Assembly (NCBI RefSeq): GCF_023155275.1
Contig: NZ_JALMUV010000025.1
Span: 1-64,000, forward strand
DNA: 64,000 nucleotides
Source: Streptomyces rhizoryzae
GTDB taxonomy: Bacteria > Actinomycetota > Actinomycetes > Streptomycetales > Streptomycetaceae
Direction of reading: 5' to 3'
Shown here: piece after piece, positions 15,037 through 23,640 of the stretch
How positions within the stretch are numbered: the first letter of the stretch is position 1
Layout of the letters: the number at the start of each line of letters is the position of its first letter
Position numbers and translations under genes: made by a program
Notes under the pieces: generated by a model
The model's input: only the letters and a program-made list of their open reading frames with translations
Database searches by the model: none
Told to the model about the DNA's origin: nothing

Positions 15037-16275
15037 GTGGCGGCGTACGACTGCGATGTGCTGGTGATCGGTGCCGGGATCGTGGGGCTTTCCACGGCCC
15101 ATGCCCTCACGCGCGCCGTGCCCGGTATACGCGTCGTGGTGCTGGAGAAGGAGCCCGGCCCGGCCCGCCACCAGACGGGGCGCAACAGCGGCGTGATCCA
15201 CAGCGGTATCTACTATCCGCCGGGTTCGCTGAAGGCCCGCTTCGCGCTCCAGGGTTCCGCGGAGATGGTCAAGTTCTGCACCGAGCACGACATCGCGCAC
15301 GAGGTCACCGGCAAACTGATCGTCGCCACCGAGCGCAGGGAGCTGCCCCGGCTGCACGGGCTCATCCAGCGCGGCCGGGAGCACGGCCTCCCGGTGCGGG
15401 AGCTGGGCCCGGCCCAGATCGCCGAGTACGAGCCGGAGGTCCGCGGGCTGGCCGCCATCCATGTCGGCACGACCGGTATCTGCGACTTCGGCGCGGTGGC
15501 GCGGCAGCTGTCCCGCCTCGCCCAGGAGGACGGCGCGCGGGTCGGGTACGGGGAGGAGGTCACCGCGATCGGCCGCCGCCCCGGCCGGGTCGCGGTCCGT
15601 ACGGCCGGCGGCACGGTCTACCGCGCCCGCGCCCTGGTGAACTGCGCCGGTCTGCACTGCGACCGGGTGGCGCGGCTGGCGGGGGACGCCCCGGGGATGC
15701 GGATCGTCCCGTTCCGCGGGGAGTACTACACGCTCGCCCCGGAGCGCGCGGAGCTGGTCCGCGGCCTGGTCTATCCGGTGCCCGACCCGGCCTTCCCGTT
15801 CCTGGGCGTGCACCTCACCCGCGGGGTCGACGGCTCCGTCCACATCGGGCCGAACGCGGTGCCCGCCCTGGCCCGCGAGGGCTACGACTGGCGCACGGTC
15901 CGCCCCGCCGAGCTCGCCGGGACGCTCGCCTTCCCCGGCTCCTGGCGGATAGCCCGCCGCCACTGGCGCTACGGCGCGGGCGAACTGCACCGTTCACTGT
16001 CGCGCCGGGCCTTCACGGAGGCGGTCCGCCGGCTGCTGCCGGCCGCCCGCGAGGAGGACCTCGTGCCCTCCCCCGCCGGGGTCCGCGCGCAGGCCGTGCT
16101 GCCCGACGGGACGCTCGTCGACGACTTCCTCTTCGCCGAGTCCCCCGGCATGATCCACGTCCTGAACGCCCCGTCCCCGGCCGCCACCGCCTCCCTGCCC
16201 ATCGGCCGAGAGGTGGCCCGGCGGGTCCGGGGGGTGCTGGGGCTGCCGGCGGGGGCGGGGCCTGGGGCGAGCTGA
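15037..16275 (+). CDS. lhgO: L-2-hydroxyglutarate oxidase
   Basis: The 412-residue flavoprotein has an N-terminal FAD-binding Rossmann motif (VLVIGAGIVGLSTAHAL, residues about 7-23), the family signature GRNSGVIHSGIYY near residue 50, and the closing FAD contact region near the C terminus (PGMIHVLNAPSPAATA). The family, related to D-amino-acid/glycerol-3-phosphate oxidases, oxidises L-2-hydroxyglutarate to 2-oxoglutarate, repairing a side product of central metabolism. GTG 15037 is preceded by GGGGAGG at a good distance. It stands alone between two repeat-filled gaps. A relaxed 2-hydroxyacid specificity cannot be excluded. Confidence 0.9.
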   Translation: MAAYDCDVLVIGAGIVGLSTAHALTRAVPGIRVVVLEKEPGPARHQTGRNSGVIHSGIYYPPGSLKARFALQGSAEMVKFCTEHDIAHEVTGKLIVATERRELPRLHGLIQRGREHGLPVRELGPAQIAEYEPEVRGLAAIHVGTTGICDFGAVARQLSRLAQEDGARVGYGEEVTAIGRRPGRVAVRTAGGTVYRARALVNCAGLHCDRVARLAGDAPGMRIVPFRGEYYTLAPERAELVRGLVYPVPDPAFPFLGVHLTRGVDGSVHIGPNAVPALAREGYDWRTVRPAELAGTLAFPGSWRIARRHWRYGAGELHRSLSRRAFTEAVRRLLPAAREEDLVPSPAGVRAQAVLPDGTLVDDFLFAESPGMIHVLNAPSPAATASLPIGREVARRVRGVLGLPAGAGPGAS

Positions 16276-16370
16276 CCTGGAGGTCAGGTGGGGTGGGGGT
16301 GGACCGGGGGTGTCCTGGGTGGCGGACTGTCCTGGGCGGCCGGAACGTCCTGGGCGCGCCAGGCGGGGGC

Positions 16371-16455
16371 CCGGTGGCTCGGTGAGCCGGTGGGTCGAGG
16401 GCCCGGTGGCTTGGTGAGCCGGTGTGGGTCGAGGGCCCGGTGGCTTGATGACCCG
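16371..16455. repeat. Imperfect 34-36-bp tandem repeat
   Basis: A unit running GGTGGCTTGGTGAGCCGG then GTCGAGGGCCC is repeated two to two-and-a-half times with small length changes. Non-coding. Confidence 0.7.
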
Positions 16456-16588
16456 GGGCTTGGTGCCCGGGGGCCTGGGGCCCCGGCGGCGGACCTTGGC
16501 GGACCGCTGGCGGGATGCCGGGGACGAAGGCGAGGGCGGGGTCGCCGTACGTGGCCACCGGGTCGGCGTTCCGGGTGCCGGGCCGACG

Positions 16589-16619
16589 TTCCCGAGTGCC
16601 GGGCCCGCGTCCGTAGAAT
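16589..16619 (+). promoter_or_regulatory. Probable promoter of a leaderless trmB transcript
   Basis: TTCCCG and TAGAAT with a 19-base spacer precede the GTG at 16629 by only nine bases, so transcription would start at or within a few bases of the start codon. There is no purine-rich Shine-Dalgarno sequence before the GTG, which fits a leaderless mRNA. Confidence 0.45.
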
Positions 16620-16628
16620 CGAAATACT

Positions 16629-17672
16629 GTGTCGAAGAATCCCGCCACCCCTGAGACCGCCGCCCCCGAGACCGCCATCCCCCAGGCCCTCACTCCTGAG
16701 ACCGCCGCTCCCGGAACGGCCACCCCCGAGGCCCCCGCCGCCACCGCGGTGGACGCCCGCGCCGCCGCGGACGCCCACGCCGCCACCGGCGCAGCCGCCG
16801 GTGCGAGCCCGCATGCAAGCGCGCCTTCGAGCGAGAGCGGCAGTGCGACTCGGAGAGGGAGTGCGGGCGCGGAGGGTGCGGAGGACGAGGATACGGCGGG
16901 CCCCGTGACCGCCGTCACGTCCGCGCAGGCCGGCGGGGAGCGGCGCGGTAAGCCGATGTCCCCCGAGGGGACGGGCCCGGCGGCCGACCCCGCGGGCTCG
17001 CACCACGAGCGGCGGATCCGTTCCTTCCAGCCGCGCCGCAGCCGCGTCACCGCTTCCCAGGCCGGAGCGCTGCGCCGCCTGTGGCCCACGTGGGGCGTGG
17101 ACGTCGACGGGCTGTCCCGCCTCGATCTCGACGCGTTCTTCGGCGGCCTGCCGGTCGTCCTGGAGATCGGCTTCGGGATGGGCGAGGCGACCGCCCGGAT
17201 GGCCGCCGCCGACCCGGAGACCGGCATCCTCGGCTGTGATGTGCACACCCCGGGCCAGGGCAACCTGCTCGGTCTCGCAGAGCGGAACGGCCTGTCCAAC
17301 ATCCGGGTGGCCAACGGCGACGCGATCATCCTGCTGCGCGAGATGCTCGCCCCTGGCTCCCTCGCCGGCCTGCGCGTCTTCTTCCCGGACCCGTGGCCGA
17401 AGAAGCGCCACCACAAGCGGCGCCTGATCCAGCCGGAGTTCGTGGCGCTGGCGTCGTCCCGGCTCGCGCCCGGCGCCCTGGTGCACTGCGCGACCGACTG
17501 GGAACCGTACGCGGAGCAGATGCTGGAGGTGCTCTCCGCCGAGCCGGCGCTGGAGAACCTCTACGCGGACTACGCGCCGCGGCCGGAGTTCCGCCCGTTC
17601 ACCAAGTTCGAGGGCCAGGGCCTGGAGAAGGGGCACGTGGTGCGCGACCTGATGTTCCGCCGGCGCCCCTGA
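16629..17672 (+). CDS. trmB: tRNA (guanine-N7)-methyltransferase with long N-terminal extension
   Basis: The C-terminal 220 residues are a complete TrmB: the SAM-binding motif VVLEIGFGMGEATARMA (about residue 177), and the catalytic signature FFPDPWPKKRHHKRRL (about 252-267). It methylates G46 of tRNA variable loops. The first about 125 residues are an Ala/Thr/Pro-rich, probably disordered extension, making the protein 347 residues instead of the usual 220-250. The GTG at 16629 is close behind a -10-like TAGAAT, suggesting leaderless translation; an internal start such as the ATG of MSPEGTGP (near residue 110) would give a normal-length enzyme. Function secure, start uncertain. Confidence 0.9.
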   Translation: MSKNPATPETAAPETAIPQALTPETAAPGTATPEAPAATAVDARAAADAHAATGAAAGASPHASAPSSESGSATRRGSAGAEGAEDEDTAGPVTAVTSAQAGGERRGKPMSPEGTGPAADPAGSHHERRIRSFQPRRSRVTASQAGALRRLWPTWGVDVDGLSRLDLDAFFGGLPVVLEIGFGMGEATARMAAADPETGILGCDVHTPGQGNLLGLAERNGLSNIRVANGDAIILLREMLAPGSLAGLRVFFPDPWPKKRHHKRRLIQPEFVALASSRLAPGALVHCATDWEPYAEQMLEVLSAEPALENLYADYAPRPEFRPFTKFEGQGLEKGHVVRDLMFRRRP

Positions 17673-17735
17673 GAGGGGAACGAGCTCACCGGCGTCCTTG
17701 AGACGGAGGCGCCCCTGAGGCGGAGGTGCCCCTGA

Positions 17736-17815
17736 GGCGGAGCGAGCCCACCGGTGCGCGTCTGACGGAGCGTGCCCACCGGTGCGCATGCGACGGAGCG
17801 TGCCCACCGGTGGGC
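17736..17815. repeat. 26-bp tandem repeat around ACGGAGCGTGCCCACCGGTG
   Basis: Three copies of a 25-26-bp unit in the 294-bp gap between trmB and the PrsW gene, with a related GAGGCGGAGGTGCCC pair just before (17706-17735) and CGCGCCTCTTG-type repeats after (17865-17910). The gap has no gene. Confidence 0.8.
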
Positions 17816-17966
17816 CCCCGCCTCCGCCCCCGCGTGGCCCGCGGCCCGCCCCTCCTGGTTCTGCCGCGCCTCTTGGATCTTCCGCGCCTCTTGCTTCTGC
17901 CGCGCCTCCCGGCCCGGACCGTAAACCCGCATGCCGGACCCGCCCGGCCCTCGTTAGGGTCGTTGG

Positions 17967-19262
17967 GTGTACCCGTCCCCGCCGCCGCTCCCCGAGCGCT
18001 CCGCCGGCCCGCCGCCGTACACATACGCCGAGGCGCACCGGGGCCCGCGGCGCCGGCCCGCGCCCTGGCACAGCAAGACCGTGCGGGCCGTCGCGCTGGC
18101 GTCGCTGCTGGCGCTGTCCGGGGTGATCATCCTCGGGATCGTCCGGCGCCAGACGGGCACCGAGGGGTTCCTGGTGGGGCTGGGGCTGGCGGTGTTCCCG
18201 GTGCCGCTGCTGATCGCGGCGTTCTGCTGGCTGGACCGGATCGAGCCGGAGCCGTGGCGGAATCTGGCGTTCGCGTTCGCCTGGGGGGCGTGTGCCGCCA
18301 CCCTGGTCGCGGTCCTGGCGAACGGTTTCGCCACCGACTGGCTGGCCAGCAACATCGCCTCCGCGTCGCCGACCGAGGCCCAGGCGTGGGGCTCGACGGT
18401 CGTCGCGCCGATCGTGGAGGAGGTGATGAAGGCCGCCGCGATCGTCCTCCTCTACCGCTTCCGGCGCCGTGACTTCGACGGCATCACGGACGGCATCGTC
18501 ATCGCCGGGATCACCGCCACCGGCTTCGCGTTCACCGAGAACATCCTGTATCTGGGCAGCGCCTTCGGCGAGGACCAGTCCATGGGCCACACCGGGCTGA
18601 GTTCGCTGACGGCCGGGACGTTCTTCGTCCGGATCGTGGTCTCGCCGTTCGCGCACCCGCTGTTCACGATCCTCACCGGGCTGGCGTTCGGCATAGCGGC
18701 GACCCGCTACCCCCGCCGCCGCGGCGCCCGGGCGGCGCTGATCCTGCTGGGGCTGGCCACCGCGGTGCTCCTGCACGGCGTGTGGAACGCCGCTTCCAGC
18801 CTGGGCGACGCCGGGTTCCTGATCGTCTACACGGTGATCATGGTGCCGGCGCTGCTGGCCCTGACCTGGCTGGCGCTGTGGGCGCGCCGGCAGGAGCTGC
18901 TCTCCGTGCGCGCCTACCTCGCGCCGTACACCGCGGCCGGGTGGCTCGCCCCGCCCGAGCCGCTGGCGCTGTCGTCGCTGAAGACCCGCGCGCTGGCCCG
19001 CGACATCGCCCGCCGCACCCACGGCCCGGCCGCCGCCCGCGCCGTCACCGCCTACACCACTCTGGCCACCGCCCTCTCCTTCCACCGCCGCCGCGCCCAC
19101 CTGACGGGCCCGCCCCCCGACTACACCGCCCGCGAACGCGACCTCCTGGAACGCCTGTGGCGCTACCGCCCCTGGGCGGGCCCGGCCCTCCTCCAGGCAT
19201 GGGCGACGAGCACCATGGCGGGTGGGCGAGGGGCGGAGGCGTCGCCACGGGAACACAGCTGA
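17967..19262 (+). CDS. PrsW-family intramembrane metalloprotease
   Basis: The 431-residue protein has eight or so membrane segments and the PrsW motifs: EEVMKAAAI (EExxK) near residue 153, FTENILY near 192, HPLFTILTGLAFGIA near 230 and HGVWN near 271, whose Glu and His residues form the predicted zinc site in the bilayer. The family prototype cleaves the anti-sigma factor RsiW in Bacillus; the target here is unknown. A Pro-rich tail precedes the first helix and an about 100-residue cytoplasmic domain follows the last. GTG 17967 lies six bases after TAGGGT and has no ribosome-binding site, so the mRNA may be leaderless. The Vsr gene follows after 32 bp. Confidence 0.88.
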   Translation: MYPSPPPLPERSAGPPPYTYAEAHRGPRRRPAPWHSKTVRAVALASLLALSGVIILGIVRRQTGTEGFLVGLGLAVFPVPLLIAAFCWLDRIEPEPWRNLAFAFAWGACAATLVAVLANGFATDWLASNIASASPTEAQAWGSTVVAPIVEEVMKAAAIVLLYRFRRRDFDGITDGIVIAGITATGFAFTENILYLGSAFGEDQSMGHTGLSSLTAGTFFVRIVVSPFAHPLFTILTGLAFGIAATRYPRRRGARAALILLGLATAVLLHGVWNAASSLGDAGFLIVYTVIMVPALLALTWLALWARRQELLSVRAYLAPYTAAGWLAPPEPLALSSLKTRALARDIARRTHGPAAARAVTAYTTLATALSFHRRRAHLTGPPPDYTARERDLLERLWRYRPWAGPALLQAWATSTMAGGRGAEASPREHS

Positions 19263-19294
19263 CCGCCCGGGCGGCCTCCGGCACAATTGGCCCC

Positions 19295-19747
19295 GTGCCC
19301 GCCAAACCCTCGTCCCCCGGCGTCTCGGCCCGTATGAGCGTCCAAGCCCGCCGGGACACCGTCCCCGAGATGGCCGTACGACGTCTCCTCCACGCCTCCG
19401 GTCACCGCTACCGGCTGCAGCACCGGGTGCCGGGCCTCCCCCGCCGCACGATCGACATCGCTTTCCCGGGCGCCAAGATCGCGGTTTTCCTGGACGGCTG
19501 CTTCTGGCACGGCTGCCCCCGGCACGCCACCCACCCCAAGGCCAACGCCGAGTGGTGGCGCACCAAACTCGACGGCAACATGGCCCGGGACCGGGAGACC
19601 ACGGAACACCTCGTCGCGGAGGGCTGGACGGTCCTGCGTTTCTGGGAGCACGAGGACCCGGCGGCCGTCGCCGACAAGGTCGCGGCGGTTGTCGCCTCGA
19701 TGCCGCGGCGCACGCGCGGAACGGGCCCGGCACCGCGCCCGGAGTGA
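19295..19747 (+). CDS. vsr: Very short patch repair (Vsr) endonuclease
   Basis: The 150-residue protein has the Vsr signature order: SVQARRDTVPEMAVRRLLHASGHRYRL, then RRTIDIAF with the metal-binding Asp, FLDGCFWHGCPRH with the zinc/active-site residues, KANAEWWRTKLDGN, ARDRETTEHL and GWTVLRFWEHE. The enzyme nicks next to T:G mismatches that arise by deamination of 5-methylcytosine. Homologues normally accompany a cytosine-5 methyltransferase; none is encoded in this window, so this is an orphan or serves a distant enzyme. Start GTG 19295 sits 32 bp after the PrsW gene, possibly co-transcribed. The family is clear; specificity for a particular methylated site is unknown. Confidence 0.9.
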   Translation: MPAKPSSPGVSARMSVQARRDTVPEMAVRRLLHASGHRYRLQHRVPGLPRRTIDIAFPGAKIAVFLDGCFWHGCPRHATHPKANAEWWRTKLDGNMARDRETTEHLVAEGWTVLRFWEHEDPAAVADKVAAVVASMPRRTRGTGPAPRPE

Positions 19748-19888
19748 CCCGTCGCCCGCTGCTGCGGCACCCGCGACGGCGAGTGGCCCGGGGCAGCGGG
19801 TGCCGTGCCGGTCGGGCTGCTGACGGGGAGTGAGCCGGGCGTAGGCTCGTTGGAGTTGTTGGTTGTCCGTGAATGGGAGGTTTCTGTG

Positions 19889-20191
19889 ATGGCTGGGATA
19901 CCGACGAGTGTGGTGGCGGCCGGTGGCCTCGTGGGGGGTTACGGGGTGGCCCGGTGGACGAAGAAGCGACCGCTGGGTGGAGCGGCGCTGGCGGCTGCCG
20001 GGGCCGTAGCGGCCAAGGGGTGGCACGACAAGGCCGGTACGAAGGCGGCTGCTGCGCTGAGTGGGGCGTATGTGGCGGCGTTCGCCGGGTCGCACCCGCT
20101 GGCGAAGAAGATCGGGGCGTGGCCCTCGGTGTTCGCGGTGGCGGGCGCGGTCGCGCTGGCGTCGTGGGCGGTCGCCGACCGGCGAGGCTGA
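19889..20191 (+). CDS. Small hydrophobic protein of unknown function
   Basis: The 100-residue product is Gly/Ala-rich with three weakly hydrophobic segments (around residues 5-25, 32-45 and 55-95: SVVAAGGLVGGYGVA, AALAAAGAVAAKG, AVAGAVALASWAVA). GGGAGG lies eight bases before ATG 19889; GTG 19886 is an equally placed alternative. I do not recognise the family. It is followed by a tandem duplication and a hairpin, and converges on the aldo/keto reductase gene. Possibly a membrane-associated protein. Confidence 0.65.
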   Translation: MAGIPTSVVAAGGLVGGYGVARWTKKRPLGGAALAAAGAVAAKGWHDKAGTKAAAALSGAYVAAFAGSHPLAKKIGAWPSVFAVAGAVALASWAVADRRG

Positions 20192-20192
20192 G

Positions 20193-20268
20193 CCGGGCGG
20201 GAGGGCGGCGCGGACGGTGGCGCCGCTCGGCCGGGCGGGAGGGCGGCGCGGACGGTGGCGCCGCTCGG
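20193..20268. repeat. 38-bp perfect tandem duplication
   Basis: Two identical 38-bp units (20193-20230, 20231-20268), beginning CCGGGCGGGAGGGCGG, followed by the first nine bases of a third. It lies directly after the small hydrophobic protein gene. Confidence 0.9.
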
Positions 20269-20338
20269 CCGGGCGGGCGGTGGGCGTCAGTGGCTCGCCG
20301 CCGGCCCGGGCCTGCGGTGCCGCGGCGCCGGGCCGGCC

Positions 20339-20366
20339 GCGGGCCGCGCGTCGTCCCGCGGCCCGC
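20339..20366. terminator. Hairpin between convergent genes
   Basis: GCGGGCCGCG (20339-20348) pairs with CGCGGCCCGC (20357-20366), a perfect 10-bp stem with an 8-base loop, placed 15 bp past the end of the minus-strand aldo/keto reductase gene and after the plus-strand small-protein gene. Confidence 0.6.
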
Positions 20367-20381
20367 GCGGAGGGGCACCGG

Positions 20382-21347
20382 TCAGGCTGATGCCTCGGTG
20401 AGGAGGGCCAGTTCGGTGTCGGTGAGGGTGAGCTCGCCGACGGCCAGGAGGGCCGGAAGCTGGGCGAGGGTGCGGGCGCTGGCGATCGGGGCCGTGACGG
20501 TGGGCTGGGCGGCGAGCCAGGCGAGGGCGACGGTCGCCGGTTCGGCATGGTGGGCCTTGGCGACGGTGTCGAGCGCCTCCAGCACGCGCGGGCCGCGCTC
20601 GGTGGCGAGGTACTCCGCCGCCTTCCCGGCGCGGGCGCTGTCGACCGTGCTCCCCGGGCGGTACTTGCCGCTCAGGAAGCCGGAGGCGAGCGCGTAGTAC
20701 GGGACGGCGCCGAGGCCGTTGCGGGCGGCCACGTCGGCGAGTTCACCCTCGTAGGTGTCGCGGGAGACCAGGTTGTAGTGGGGCTGGAGGGCCACGTAAC
20801 GAGCCACGCCCTCACGGTCGGAGAAGTCCAGCGCCTCCTGGAGGCGCGATGCGGAGATGTTGGACGCGCCGATCTCGCGGACCTTGCCGGCCCGGACGAG
20901 GTCGTCGAGCGCGGTCAGGAACTCCCCTACCTCGACCGACTCGTCGTCGTAGTGGGTGTAGTAGAGGTCGATGTAGTCCGTGCGCAGACGGGACAGGGAG
21001 AGATCGACCGCGGTCTTGATCGTGGCGGCGGAGAGGCCCTTGTGGTCGGGGTGGGCGCCGACCTTGGTGGCGATCACGACATCGTCGCGGTTGCCGCGGG
21101 CCGCGAGCCAGTTGCCGAGGACGGTCTCGGACTCACCGCCCTTGTTGCCGGGGACCCACGCGGAGTAAACGTCGGCGGTGTCGATGAAGTTCCCACCGCC
21201 GGCGACGTACGCGTCGAGGACGGCGAAGGACTCGGCCTCGTCGGCGGTCCAGCCGAAGACATTGCCTCCCAGGCAGAGCCGGGAGACGGACAGCGATCCG
21301 AGCGGCTCGTGGGCGTGGGCGGAGCTCTGGGTGTGTGTCGCGGTCAT
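20382..21347 (-). CDS. Aldo/keto reductase
   Basis: The 321-residue protein is a (beta/alpha)8 aldo/keto reductase. The catalytic tetrad can be placed at Asp and Tyr of FIDTADVYSAW (about residues 56-62), Lys of VVIATKVG (about 94) and His of DLYYTHYDD (about 131). The C-terminal IASARTLAQLPA region supplies the NADPH contacts. Such enzymes reduce aldehydes or ketones in the cytosol; the substrate is unknown. No clear ribosome-binding site precedes ATG 21347, but the alignment of the start with the family is good. It lies in the same direction as the M23 peptidase gene upstream, separated by a strong hairpin. Confidence 0.9.
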   Translation of the reverse strand: MTATHTQSSAHAHEPLGSLSVSRLCLGGNVFGWTADEAESFAVLDAYVAGGGNFIDTADVYSAWVPGNKGGESETVLGNWLAARGNRDDVVIATKVGAHPDHKGLSAATIKTAVDLSLSRLRTDYIDLYYTHYDDESVEVGEFLTALDDLVRAGKVREIGASNISASRLQEALDFSDREGVARYVALQPHYNLVSRDTYEGELADVAARNGLGAVPYYALASGFLSGKYRPGSTVDSARAGKAAEYLATERGPRVLEALDTVAKAHHAEPATVALAWLAAQPTVTAPIASARTLAQLPALLAVGELTLTDTELALLTEASA

Positions 21348-21585
21348 GTGGGCGCAACGCCGGGGGCGGGGAATTTGTTCCCCGGGGTGCTGCCGGGCCG
21401 GTGGATGTCGCAGGGGCGGCGACTGCTGTGGGGAGGCCGCGGTTGGGCGGGTTGGTATGGGGGCGGCTGGTGTTGGGGGGGACTGCTGTGGGGGGACTGT
21501 TGTGGGGGGAGCTGCTGGTGGCGGGCGAGGGGGACGGACGCGGGGGCGGTGGCCGCGCCTTCCCTGGGTTCGGGGGGCGGTTGCG

Positions 21586-21620
21586 GCCCGGCCTCCCCTC
21601 GGTTTGCGGGGAGGCCGGGC
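21586..21620 (-). terminator. Hairpin after the M23 peptidase gene
   Basis: GCCCGGCCTCCCC (21586-21598) pairs perfectly with GGGGAGGCCGGGC (21608-21620): 13-bp stem, 9-base loop, 12 bp past the stop of the minus-strand peptidase gene. Confidence 0.75.
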
Positions 21621-21632
21621 GGGCGGCGGCGG

Positions 21633-23615
21633 TCAGACGGTGACGCCCCGGTCGCGGAGCCATGAGGCCGGGTCGGCGGGGGCGCCGCCGGCCGGGCGGA
21701 CCTCCAGGTGGAGATGCGGACCGGTGGCGTTCCCGGTGGCGCCGACGCGGCCGATCACGTCCCCCGCAGCGACCTTGCCCGACGTCTTGACCATCGACGA
21801 CAGGTGGCAGAACCACACCTCCGTACCGTCCTCCAGGGTGAGGACGATGCGGTAGCCGTAGGCGCCGGCCCAGCCGGCATGGGTGAGGGTGCCGCCGTGA
21901 ACTGCCGTGACCAGCGTGCCCGTTGGGGCCGTGAAGTCCTGCCCGGTGTGGTCCGCCGCCCAGGGGTCACCGGCCTGCCCGAAGCCGGTGGCGAGCGTGT
22001 ACGAGGAGAGGGGGGCGACGAAGTCGCCGGTCGGGGCGGTCGGGTGGCCCGCGTCGGCGGTGGCGGCGGGTTCCGCTTCCGGGTGGTCCTCGCCGGCTTC
22101 CCCGGCGGCGGCCGACGCCTCCGGCCGGTCCGCGGCGCCGGGGGGCGTGGCGGCGTCCCCGTCGCCCGTCTCCGGGGCCACTGCGGGCTCGTCGGTGGGC
22201 GCGGCCGATACCGGCTCGTCGGTGGGCGCGGCCGACACCGGCTCGTCGGCGGTCCGGGACGGGGCGGCAGGACCGGAGCCCTCGTGGGCCGGACCGTCGG
22301 AGGCGGACGTTGGGGCCGGGGCCTCGTGGGTGGGGACCGGGCCCTCCTGGGCGAGGGCCGGGGCAGCGTCCTCGGGGGCGGGGTGCTGCGGTGCGTCGGC
22401 TTCCCGTTCGGTGGTGGCCTGGTGGGCGTCGGCCTGCTGGAGGATGCGGTTCCGCAGCGCCTCGGCCGCACCCGCGCCCTGGTTGCCGTCGCCGGAGGTG
22501 ACACCGGCCCGGAGGACGGCGGACGCGGGGACGGCCGCATGGGCCGAAGCCCCTGAGGCGGGGGCCGGGGCGGGTGCGTGGGGCGCGGACGGCGCGTGCG
22601 CAGCCGTCACGGGGGACGCGCTCGCGGCACCCGCGCCGGGGGCTCCGGTGGTGACGGCATCCGTACCGGTGCCGGTACCGGGGGCAGACGTGGCGTCCTG
22701 GTGGGCGCCGGTGGAGTCGTCCGCCACGCCACCGGGGTCGGGCATCGATATGGGCACCGGAGGCCGGCCTTCGGCCGCCGCCACGCCGCTCGCGCCGACC
22801 GCCGCGATCACGCCGACACCGAGGGCCGTGCCGCCCCTGGCGAGTCCGCCGCTGCGCGGTTTGGCCACCCGGTGCTTCGCACGGAAGCCCGGCGCCAGAC
22901 GATCGTCGTCCCAGTCCAACGGGTCGGGGGAAGCGGCGCGTTCGGGGCCCTCGGAGGCTTCCCCGAGACCAGCCGCTTCGGCGGCTTCGGCGGCTTCGGC
23001 GGCTTCGGCGGCTTCGGACGGCCCGGCGGCGGACGGGTGGGCGGACGGCGAGTACGAGGGCGCGGGGTGCGGGGAAAGCTCGGGCGACGCGCCGTACGGG
23101 AGCGGGGCCCGGGGCGCGTCCCCATAGGCCCCGTGGGAGGCGTAGGCCCCCGGGGTCGCGGCCCCCCGGAGTGCATCTTCGCCGGCCGCTTCCCCGTAGG
23201 CCGCGGCAGTGCGGGGCGGCCCGCCGTAGGGGCCGTCAGCGCCGAACGCCGTACCGGTGTCCGGGCCGAGGGTGGCGCGGGCCGGCCCCGCGAAGGCGGG
23301 AACGTCGGGAACGTCGGGAGACGGAGCAGCAGCCGAGGGCGCCCCGACGACACCGACGCCGCCACCACCAGCAGCACCTGCTGCACCGGCAGCACGTGCC
23401 ACACCTGCTGCACCGGCAGCACCTGCCGTGCCTTGCGAACCTGCCGTACCACCGCCCCCCACAGGGACGGTGAACCCGGTGGCCACTCCGGCACCGACCA
23501 CCCCGCCGAAATCAGCGGGACCGCCGGAACCCGCCGGCCCGCCGAAGGCGGCGGGGCCGCCGAGACCCGAGGTGGACGAGGCATGGGGGGCTGGTCTGTT
23601 GGACGCGGACGCCAC
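21633..23615 (-). CDS. M23-family peptidoglycan endopeptidase with large low-complexity region
   Basis: The 660-residue protein ends in a LytM/M23 domain (about residues 535-655) with zinc ligands visible as the His/Asp of DHTGQDF and the HxH of HLHLEV. A single hydrophobic segment near residue 265-285 (ALGVGVIAAVGASGVAAAEG) is preceded by about 260 residues of Gly/Ala/Pro-rich sequence including an AAE-type tandem repeat, so most of the N terminus would be cytoplasmic and the enzyme exported and anchored. It should cleave peptide crosslinks of the wall. GTG 23615 has AAAGGAG ten bases upstream. A ydaO-type c-di-AMP riboswitch lies directly before it, so expression should fall when c-di-AMP is high. 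Confidence 0.88.
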   Translation of the reverse strand: MASASNRPAPHASSTSGLGGPAAFGGPAGSGGPADFGGVVGAGVATGFTVPVGGGGTAGSQGTAGAAGAAGVARAAGAAGAAGGGGVGVVGAPSAAAPSPDVPDVPAFAGPARATLGPDTGTAFGADGPYGGPPRTAAAYGEAAGEDALRGAATPGAYASHGAYGDAPRAPLPYGASPELSPHPAPSYSPSAHPSAAGPSEAAEAAEAAEAAEAAGLGEASEGPERAASPDPLDWDDDRLAPGFRAKHRVAKPRSGGLARGGTALGVGVIAAVGASGVAAAEGRPPVPISMPDPGGVADDSTGAHQDATSAPGTGTGTDAVTTGAPGAGAASASPVTAAHAPSAPHAPAPAPASGASAHAAVPASAVLRAGVTSGDGNQGAGAAEALRNRILQQADAHQATTEREADAPQHPAPEDAAPALAQEGPVPTHEAPAPTSASDGPAHEGSGPAAPSRTADEPVSAAPTDEPVSAAPTDEPAVAPETGDGDAATPPGAADRPEASAAAGEAGEDHPEAEPAATADAGHPTAPTGDFVAPLSSYTLATGFGQAGDPWAADHTGQDFTAPTGTLVTAVHGGTLTHAGWAGAYGYRIVLTLEDGTEVWFCHLSSMVKTSGKVAAGDVIGRVGATGNATGPHLHLEVRPAGGAPADPASWLRDRGVTV

Positions 23616-23640
23616 GGGGGCGCACTCCTTTCCTTCCTTC

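Larger units (their letters stand above)
16276..16628. other. Intergenic region, repeats and a probable leaderless promoter
   Basis: No gene. The left part has a 34-36-bp imperfect repeat (about 16371-16455). At the right end TTCCCG (16589-16594) and TAGAAT (16614-16619) are spaced 19 bases apart, and the trmB GTG follows nine bases after the -10, without a ribosome-binding site. Confidence 0.55.
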
